This document shows, one piece after another, positions 36,257-41,782 of a DNA stretch of 41,782 bases. A model generated the notes under the pieces. The model did no database searches. It was given only the letters and a program-made list of their open reading frames with translations, and had not been told where the DNA came from. A program made the translations under genes and the position numbers. The stretch covers positions 1 through 41,782 of the forward strand of contig JAFGNZ010000117.1 of assembly GCA_016926755.1 (NCBI GenBank). Reading direction: 5' to 3'. Source of the stretch: Myxococcaceae bacterium. GTDB lineage: Bacteria > Myxococcota > Myxococcia > Myxococcales > Myxococcaceae. The number at the start of each line of letters is the position of its first letter. Positions within the stretch are counted from its first letter, which is position 1.

Positions 36257-37282
36257 ATGCAAGTCGCCAGGTACGAGATCATCCGCAAGATCGCCCAAGG
36301 TGGAATGGCGGAGCTCTTCCTCGCCAGAGCGAAAGGGCCTGGGGGGTTCGAGAAGACGCTGGCGCTCAAGCGCATCCTTCCCCAGTTCGCGGCGGATCCC
36401 GCCTTCGTGGCCATGTTCCTCTCCGAGGCGAGGCTGGCCTCCCGGCTTCACCACTCGAACATCGTCCAGATCATCGATCTCGGGAGGGATGCGGGCGGCT
36501 ACTACCTCGTCATGGAGTACATCGACGGGCCCAACCTGCGCGCCCTGGGCCGGTGTGCCAGCAAGAGGGGCGTGGCGCTGTCGCCGGAGCTCTGTGCCTG
36601 GATCATCGCGGAGGCGTGTGAGGGGCTGGCCTTCGCCCACGAGATGTGCGCCCCGGCGACGAGGAAGCCCCTGGGGCTCATCCATCGCGACGTGAGCCTG
36701 GACAACATCCTGGTGTCGCGGGAGGGCATGGTCAAAGTGGTGGACTTCGGGATCGCCAAGGCCGCGGACCAGGTCCATCGCACGCAGACCGGCGTCGTCA
36801 AGGGGAAGCTCCCCTACATGGCACCCGAGCAGCTGCGGGGCAAGGTGCTGGATCACCGGGTGGACGTGTACGCGCTCGGGGCCGCCTTCTACGAGCTGCT
36901 CACGGGGCACAAGCCCTTCGAGGCGAAGACGGACGCGAGCATGGCGAGGGCCATCCTCTTCGAGCCATTCATCCCCGTGCTGAAGCGCCGGCCGGGGTTG
37001 CCGGGAGAGGTGCAGCGCATCCTCGATAGGGCGCTCGCCAGGGATCGCGAGCAGCGCTACCCGGACTGCCGGGCCTTCCAGGCGGAGCTGGAGGCCTTCA
37101 TCCGCTCCAGGGGGAAGCCGATGGGGAGCGCGCAGCTGGCTCGCTTCGTGGCGCGGGTGATGAGCACCCCGCCGAAGGCGCCCGCTCCCGCGCCCGAGGC
37201 CCCCGTGCGCGCCGGCCGCGTGGAGGCGCGAGCCTCGGGCGCAGAGCCGACCGAGCCGGTGGCGACGCCCGAGCTCCGCTGA
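36257..37282 (+). CDS. Soluble Ser/Thr protein kinase
   Basis: The product is 341 residues from ATG 36257, with little ahead of the kinase fold ([20 protein letters not shown]). Features are a glycine loop at 13-19, lysine 38 in LALKRI, catalytic HRDVSLDN at 143-150, DFG at 163-165 and [11 protein letters not shown]. The HRDVS..N form, rather than HRDLKP.N, is common in myxobacterial kinases and keeps the catalytic Asp and Asn. A Pro/Ala-rich tail of ~60 residues ends the protein; there is no transmembrane segment or sensor domain. It is divergent from the kinase-STAND operon and converges on the second DUF4215 gene, from which a strong hairpin separates it. Its substrates are unknown; the neighbouring duplicated operons are the obvious candidates for cross-talk. 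Confidence 0.9.
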   Translation: MQVARYEIIRKIAQGGMAELFLARAKGPGGFEKTLALKRILPQFAADPAFVAMFLSEARLASRLHHSNIVQIIDLGRDAGGYYLVMEYIDGPNLRALGRCASKRGVALSPELCAWIIAEACEGLAFAHEMCAPATRKPLGLIHRDVSLDNILVSREGMVKVVDFGIAKAADQVHRTQTGVVKGKLPYMAPEQLRGKVLDHRVDVYALGAAFYELLTGHKPFEAKTDASMARAILFEPFIPVLKRRPGLPGEVQRILDRALARDREQRYPDCRAFQAELEAFIRSRGKPMGSAQLARFVARVMSTPPKAPAPAPEAPVRAGRVEARASGAEPTEPVATPELR

Positions 37283-37292
37283 AGCTCGGGCG
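37266..37292 (+). terminator. Hairpin terminator between convergent genes
   Basis: CGCCCGAGCT (37266-37275) and AGCTCGGGCG (37283-37292) form a perfect 10-bp stem with a 7-base loop that contains the kinase stop codon. It lies in the 23-bp gap before the convergent DUF4215 gene end and could work in both directions. The T-tract is poor (TTGCC), as is usual in high-GC genomes. Confidence 0.65.
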
Positions 37293-37305
37293 TTGCCTCA
37301 CCCGC

Positions 37306-38943
37306 TCACCAGGGAGCACAGCGATGGTCGTCCTGGCACTGGAGGCCCTCTGCGCAGTCATCATCGCCCCGGCACCAGGAGTTGGCTGGGCAGTCAGCGC
37401 CGACTCCACCGGACATGCCCTCGCTCCTGAGCGCATCCGGATCGCTCGAAATGATGCGCTGATTGCCGAGCGTCCCGGTCCTGTGATGGCGGATGGTGAC
37501 TCGACCTGAGTCGATCCCTGCGGACACTTCCAGCTCATCGCGATTGCGAATGATGTTGATGGTATCGTGGATCTCCTGGGTCAGATCATGCTCGGTGGGG
37601 TTGTTGCCGAGGCTGATGCAACAACGAGGGAAACCGTCGGTGTTGGCGCAGAGGGGATTGGTGCATGTGCTGGCGAACTTGAAGGTGACAGGAGGATTCA
37701 TGCCGTCGCTGATGACGAACGAATCTCCAGGGGAGATGTTCCAGCGCTCAACGATCTTCAAGGAGCCTTCGGCCGGTACGGCATCCACGATCCTGCAGCC
37801 CGCGCTGCATGTCCCGCAGGCCTCGCCGAAGTCGCACTGCTCCTGAGGGGTGTTCACAATCTCGTCCCCGCAGAAATCACCGCTGGCTCCCATCCAGTCG
37901 GTGCAGTCGGCGTTGCAGATCCAGCAACTCTCCTCGCCGTACTGGCAGCGTTGGGCGCCATTGCGGGAGCCGTCGTCACAGGCCTCTCCATCGCTCGGCA
38001 CGCCATCACCACAGTAGGGACCGCTGAGAGTCCGCTCCTCGGAGCAGTCACTGGTGCACACGGTGCAGTCCCGAGTCCCATAGGGGCAGGTCTCCTCGGT
38101 CGTGATGTTACCGTCGTCACAGGCCTCATGCTCTGGGTCCAGGCGGTTGTCGCCACATCTGTTCTTCTTGCAGGTGTTGAGGCAGGAGTCCTCGTCGCTG
38201 GTGTTGCCGTCATCGCACTCCTCGATGTTGGGCGCCTCCATGGCCACGAACCCGTCTCCGCAGCGTGCTACGACACATCTGCCGCCGAGGTTGACGCAAT
38301 TGTCGTCGTTGTTGGTATTGCCGTCGTCGCATTGCTCGCCTGGTTCGAGCTCTCCATCGCCGCACCCCCCTCCGGAGCGGCAGTCAGCGCCACAGGTGTC
38401 GCCACCCACCGTGTTCCCGTCATCGCAATCTTCTCCGACGTCGACGATATTGTTTCCGCACCGCTCGTCGGATCGACAGTCGGCGCTGCAAGTACGATCT
38501 CCGCTGACGTTGTTGCCGTCGTCGCACATTTCTCCGATGTCTTTGATATTGTTTCCGCACCTCTCATCGGAGAGGCAGTCGGCGCTGCAAGTACGATCTC
38601 CGCTGACACTGTTGCCGTCGTCGCACACTTCTCCGATGTCGACGATGTTGTTTCCGCACTGCTCGTTGGAGCGGCAGTCGGCGTTACAGCCATCACCGCT
38701 GAGGATGTTGCCGTCGTCACAGGCTTCATTCACGGAGGCCTGAACGATGCCGTCGCCGCAAGAGGGCGAGGCGGCGATGCACACATCCTGGTTGGCGGCG
38801 CACCTCATTCCCGCGGGGCAGACGAGCCCGGACGCGCAGGTTGTGCTCCCCAACTCGAGGCAGGAGGAGAGTGCCGGTCCCAGGAGGGCCAGCGCGAATG
38901 CGGTGATGCTTCGATGGAGGGCTGCGGGGGAGTCTTGTCGCAT
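37306..38943 (-). CDS. DUF4215 cysteine-rich repeat lipoprotein, copy 2
   Basis: The product is 545 residues from ATG 38943, with lipobox LSSC. The layout mirrors copy 1: N-terminal [20 protein letters not shown], about ten DUF4215 repeats ([22 protein letters not shown]), then a C-terminal beta domain ([21 protein letters not shown] to [13 protein letters not shown]). It lacks the array of near-identical 141-bp units, which accounts for much of its shorter length. The base composition looks less GC-rich than in copy 1. It begins 8 bp after the stop of the PEGA gene, so it is the third gene of the second operon copy. An upstream start would add non-signal sequence and is unlikely. Confidence 0.85.
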   Translation of the reverse strand: MRQDSPAALHRSITAFALALLGPALSSCLELGSTTCASGLVCPAGMRCAANQDVCIAASPSCGDGIVQASVNEACDDGNILSGDGCNADCRSNEQCGNNIVDIGEVCDDGNSVSGDRTCSADCLSDERCGNNIKDIGEMCDDGNNVSGDRTCSADCRSDERCGNNIVDVGEDCDDGNTVGGDTCGADCRSGGGCGDGELEPGEQCDDGNTNNDDNCVNLGGRCVVARCGDGFVAMEAPNIEECDDGNTSDEDSCLNTCKKNRCGDNRLDPEHEACDDGNITTEETCPYGTRDCTVCTSDCSEERTLSGPYCGDGVPSDGEACDDGSRNGAQRCQYGEESCWICNADCTDWMGASGDFCGDEIVNTPQEQCDFGEACGTCSAGCRIVDAVPAEGSLKIVERWNISPGDSFVISDGMNPPVTFKFASTCTNPLCANTDGFPRCCISLGNNPTEHDLTQEIHDTINIIRNRDELEVSAGIDSGRVTIRHHRTGTLGNQRIISSDPDALRSEGMSGGVGADCPANSWCRGDDDCAEGLQCQDDHRCAPW

Positions 38944-38951
38944 CGTGTACC

Positions 38952-39986
38952 TCAGAATTGGAACGTTGCCGTGACACCAGTCGTGCCTGCGCCGAGCAGG
39001 GGCATGACACTCACGCCCTGCTCCTGCTCGTACTTGTCCGGGTCGATGCTGTAGGGCACGGAGCGGTTGAGGAGGACGAGCACCGCTCCGGTGACGAGGG
39101 CGGCGCTGCCCGCGGCCATGGCGCCAAAGGACACCTTGTGCATCAGCTCCGCGCGGCTGCGCTGGGGCGCGAGGCCTGCAGCCCTGCAACCCCGATCGAC
39201 CGTGCCTTGCGCGCAGTCGGACACGCGGAGATCGAAGGCGCGGTAGTCGTCGCGCGTCTTCAGATACAGGAGGCCACCGCCTGCTGCGACAGCCGCGCCC
39301 GCCCCCACCACGGCCCAAGACTTCCACTTCGCCCACCTCGGCTTGTAGCTGATCAATTCCTCCTCGGTGTAGAGCCTGAAGCGGATGCGGTTCGGCTGGC
39401 CCGGGAGCAGCGTGAGATCCTTCTTCCGGAGCACGTAGCCTGTCTTGGTGGCGACCAGTGCGGCCGGCCCTGGCAGCATCAACGCCGCGTAACGCCCTTC
39501 TTTCAGGTGGATGCGCTCGTTGCCGATCGTCACCACGGCATCGGGGGTCTCACAGATGATCTCCACCCGGGCAAGTCGGCTCTCGAGGGCCTCTTTATGG
39601 AGGAGGGCATGCGCGTACTTCTCTTCCCCCAGAGGCGCCTTGCCCGCACGGAGCGCCTGGAGCACGTGCGCATAGGCCTCGACAGGTCTGTCCAGGTTGA
39701 GCAGTGCCAGCAGCAGGTTGTAGTGGGTGCCAGGGTGATCCCAGATCTCGAGAGACTGGCGGTACAGCTTTACGGCTTTCGTGAAGTTGTTCTCCTTCAG
39801 GAAGGCATCATTCCCCTTGCGGAGCAGCTCATCGGCACGCTCCTGCTCGGCTCTGGAGACGTCCTGGGGCCTTGGGCGTGTCACGACGGGACCAAGCTGA
39901 GCCTCCTGTGCATCCGCCGGTGTTGCCCACGGCGTCATGAGGAACAGACAGAAGGCGAGCCCCACTGTCGATTGATGGAGGTTCAT
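38952..39986 (-). CDS. TPR/PEGA-domain membrane protein, copy 2
   Basis: The product is 344 residues with a signal peptide ([20 protein letters not shown]). TPR-like block ([20 protein letters not shown] to [16 protein letters not shown]), PEGA domain ([35 protein letters not shown]) and two C-terminal hydrophobic helices follow in the same order as in copy 1. Shared blocks such as LYT(Q/E)(D/E)E(M/L), then [14 protein letters not shown] show the paralogy. The ATG overlaps the kinase-STAND stop by 4 bp (ATGA), giving translational coupling. The close stoichiometric link suggests that the two proteins act together in the envelope. Confidence 0.8.
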   Translation of the reverse strand: MNLHQSTVGLAFCLFLMTPWATPADAQEAQLGPVVTRPRPQDVSRAEQERADELLRKGNDAFLKENNFTKAVKLYRQSLEIWDHPGTHYNLLLALLNLDRPVEAYAHVLQALRAGKAPLGEEKYAHALLHKEALESRLARVEIICETPDAVVTIGNERIHLKEGRYAALMLPGPAALVATKTGYVLRKKDLTLLPGQPNRIRFRLYTEEELISYKPRWAKWKSWAVVGAGAAVAAGGGLLYLKTRDDYRAFDLRVSDCAQGTVDRGCRAAGLAPQRSRAELMHKVSFGAMAAGSAALVTGAVLVLLNRSVPYSIDPDKYEQEQGVSVMPLLGAGTTGVTATFQF

Positions 39987-41782
39987 CGCACAGGCCTCCC
40001 CAGGATCTTGTCGAAGAGTACGCTGTCGATCTGCAGGTTCCGAAGTCGCTCCTCTTCCTCTCGGAGCTTCTTCTTCAACTCTTCCACCGCGCGGTTGGCC
40101 TTCTCCTCGGCCTCCCGAGCCGCCCTCGCGTTCTTGTCGGCTCTCTTCTTGGCGAGGCGAGCACGAACCTTGGCTGCCTCAGCCCGCTTCAGGGCCTCTT
40201 TCAGCTCGTCGTGCGTGCGTTGGAGCTTCGCGTAGGCGGCGGTGACTTCCTGCTCGGCCTTCTGGCGCTCCTGCTTCTCGGCCTGTACTTCCGCCAGCCG
40301 CTCCCGGGTCTCTGCCTCGGCCCTGCGTGCCGCCGCCTCCGCCTCGCGAGCCTGCGCCTCGGCGCGTCTGGCATCCACGGCGTTCCGATCGGCGTCCTGC
40401 TTCGCCTCGCGGATCACCACCAGCGCCACCGCGGAGGCGGCCACCAGCAGGCTCAGGGACACCATCGCGCCCACCACCAGCGTCCGCTTGCGCCGAGTGG
40501 CCTTCGCGCTCTGTGCGAAGACCGCCTCCAGGAAGTCCTGCTGCACCTGGGAGAGCTCGCCGTGGTAGCGGCGCTGGAACCGCTGCGCCTCCTCCACCAG
40601 CTCCCCGCGCCACAGCAGCTCGCTGTCTCGCGCCTTGCCCTGCCATTGCCGGGCCGCGTTGCGCAGCTGCTCGAGGAAGGCCGAGTCCTCCTGGCCCTCG
40701 TCGAGCCAGCGCTTCAGGGTCGGCCAGCCATGGATGAGCGATTCGTGGACGAGCTCCGCGGTTGCTCCCGTGGCCCCGCCGCCGGTCTGCACCACCAGCA
40801 GGCGCGCCTGGACGAGCTGATCCAGCACCCGCTGCAGCTCGGCCTCGTCCCGGGACAGCTCGCGCAGCTCCTCCACGGAGACGATGGCGCGAGTCCGCTC
40901 GGGAGTGACGAGGCGCAGGAGGATCGCTCGCGCCAGCGCGTGCCCTTGAGGGGACAGCCCGCCCAGGACGCTGTCGGCGTGGCGGGCGAGCGCGCCGGCG
41001 ATCCCACCCATCGCGGTGTAGCTGCTCTCGGTGAGCAGCATGCGTGTCGGGTCTCGCTGCTCCCAGAGCTGGGTGGCGGCGAACTGGAGCAGCGGCAGCG
41101 CGCCTTGCGTCGCCTCCAGGTGCTGGAGCATGCCCTCCACCATGGTGGGCGTCTCGAAGCGGTAGCCCGCCAGCTCCGCGGGTTGTACCAACGCTTCGCG
41201 CAGGCCCTCTCGGCTGGGAGTGCTGAGGAAGAAGAGGCCTTGGCTGAGCTCGGCCATGAAGCGCTCGTCCTCGGGGACACGGTCCAGGAAGTCGGAGCGG
41301 ATGGAGAGCACCACGCGGATGGGCGAGGTGGCGTCGTCCGCGATGCCACTCAGGCAGGCGGTGAAGGCCAGGCGCTCACGGGCGTCTGGCACCAGGGTGT
41401 AGAGCTCCTCGAACTGATCGACGAACAGCAGGATTCGCTGACGCTCGCGGCGGGCGCGGCTGCGCAGCACGGAGCCTACGAAGCCGGGCTCCGCGCGAAG
41501 GTGCTCGACGAGCTTGTGGTGTTCCTTGAGATCATCGGCCAGGGAGGTGGAGGAGTTCACCAGCGGCGCGATGACGTTGGCCAGCGCCCCCAGCGGGTAC
41601 CGCCCGGGACGGACGATGAGCGACTCCCACGCCTCACCGGAGCGCTTGAGCCCCGGCACCAGCCCGGCGCGCACGAACGAGGACTTGCCCGCCCCAGAAT
41701 GACCCACCACGGCCATGAGCGGCCGATCCCGCAGGCGGCTCCCCAGCGCGGCGATCTCGCGGGAGCGGCCGAAGAAGCGATC
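39983..41782 (-). CDS. Kinase-STAND NTPase protein, copy 2 (N-terminal part outside window)
   Basis: The frame is open to the window edge, so 599 C-terminal residues are visible, starting DRFFGRSREIAALGSRLRDR, which matches copy 1 from about residue 383. Seen here are Walker A GHSGAGKSS, Walker B ILLFVDQFEEL, the LVHESLIHGWPTL region, one transmembrane helix (LLVAASAVALVVI) and a long charged coiled coil. A kinase domain is expected upstream by analogy with copy 1 but cannot be seen. Most visible blocks align without large gaps; the coiled coil has diverged most. It leads the second operon copy and overlaps the PEGA gene by 4 bp. Confidence 0.85.
   Translation of the reverse strand, partial: DRFFGRSREIAALGSRLRDRPLMAVVGHSGAGKSSFVRAGLVPGLKRSGEAWESLIVRPGRYPLGALANVIAPLVNSSTSLADDLKEHHKLVEHLRAEPGFVGSVLRSRARRERQRILLFVDQFEELYTLVPDARERLAFTACLSGIADDATSPIRVVLSIRSDFLDRVPEDERFMAELSQGLFFLSTPSREGLREALVQPAELAGYRFETPTMVEGMLQHLEATQGALPLLQFAATQLWEQRDPTRMLLTESSYTAMGGIAGALARHADSVLGGLSPQGHALARAILLRLVTPERTRAIVSVEELRELSRDEAELQRVLDQLVQARLLVVQTGGGATGATAELVHESLIHGWPTLKRWLDEGQEDSAFLEQLRNAARQWQGKARDSELLWRGELVEEAQRFQRRYHGELSQVQQDFLEAVFAQSAKATRRKRTLVVGAMVSLSLLVAASAVALVVIREAKQDADRNAVDARRAEAQAREAEAAARRAEAETRERLAEVQAEKQERQKAEQEVTAAYAKLQRTHDELKEALKRAEAAKVRARLAKKRADKNARAAREAEEKANRAVEELKKKLREEEERLRNLQIDSVLFDKILGRPVR

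Noticed and set aside
36257-37282. The HRDVSLDN motif as evidence of an inactive kinase
   Set aside because: The catalytic Asp and Asn are kept, the lysine and DFG are present, and HRDVS..N is a common form in myxobacterial kinases.

Overview
The window is high-GC DNA with long antisense open frames, and its gene content points to a myxobacterium, most likely of the Cystobacterineae (Archangium, Cystobacter, Hyalangium or Stigmatella type). The clues are two remnants of the DUF2381 paralogous family, two DUF4215 cysteine-rich repeat lipoproteins, SitA-like lipoprotein toxins with immunity partners, several Ser/Thr kinases and many lipoproteins. Genus is inferred. No tRNA, rRNA, insertion sequence or CRISPR array was seen.

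Layout. 1-85 holds the tail of a sugar transferase. 317-3014 (minus) is toxin locus A: a broken DUF2381 gene, an intact lipoprotein toxin and its small partner gene. 3388-15281 is ordinary chromosome: a BamA/TamA-type outer membrane protein, an S37 peptidase, a TPR protein, a membrane-anchored protein with a TTG start, an AbrB-type permease, a carboxypeptidase-regulatory/PDZ protein, a double DsbA-like protein, a small unknown and a Tat-signal NAD-dependent epimerase. 15395-20342 is an accessory island with two more toxin loci. Locus B (minus) is an AHH-nuclease lipoprotein toxin with an Imm11 partner. Locus C (plus) is degenerate: a truncated DUF2381 remnant, an orphan toxin tip, a SMI1/KNR4 (SUKH) immunity gene and a further myxobacterial gene. 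Locus C is bracketed by near-identical 47-bp palindromic repeats, and its toxin-tip cassette is flanked by a second, GC-rich repeat.

20468-27876 holds two outer-membrane barrel proteins, a three-gene set like those of Planctomycetes (DUF1549/1553-like lipoprotein, Tat-exported DUF1501 protein, cytochrome-type lipoprotein) and a double-spondin lipoprotein. 27968-41782 is dominated by a duplicated operon. Each copy encodes a Ser/Thr kinase or its STAND-NTPase portion joined to a membrane segment and coiled coil, then a TPR/PEGA membrane protein, then a DUF4215 lipoprotein. The first copy continues into an NHL-propeller lipoprotein. A separate soluble kinase lies between the copies.

Two systems stand out. 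The first is the cluster of polymorphic lipoprotein toxins. Toxins A and B share a carrier but have unrelated tips and unrelated immunity families, as expected for kin-discrimination toxins. The second is the duplicated kinase-STAND / PEGA / Cys-rich lipoprotein operon, whose parts suggest a signalling device running from cytoplasm to cell surface. Both functions are inferred from architecture and context.
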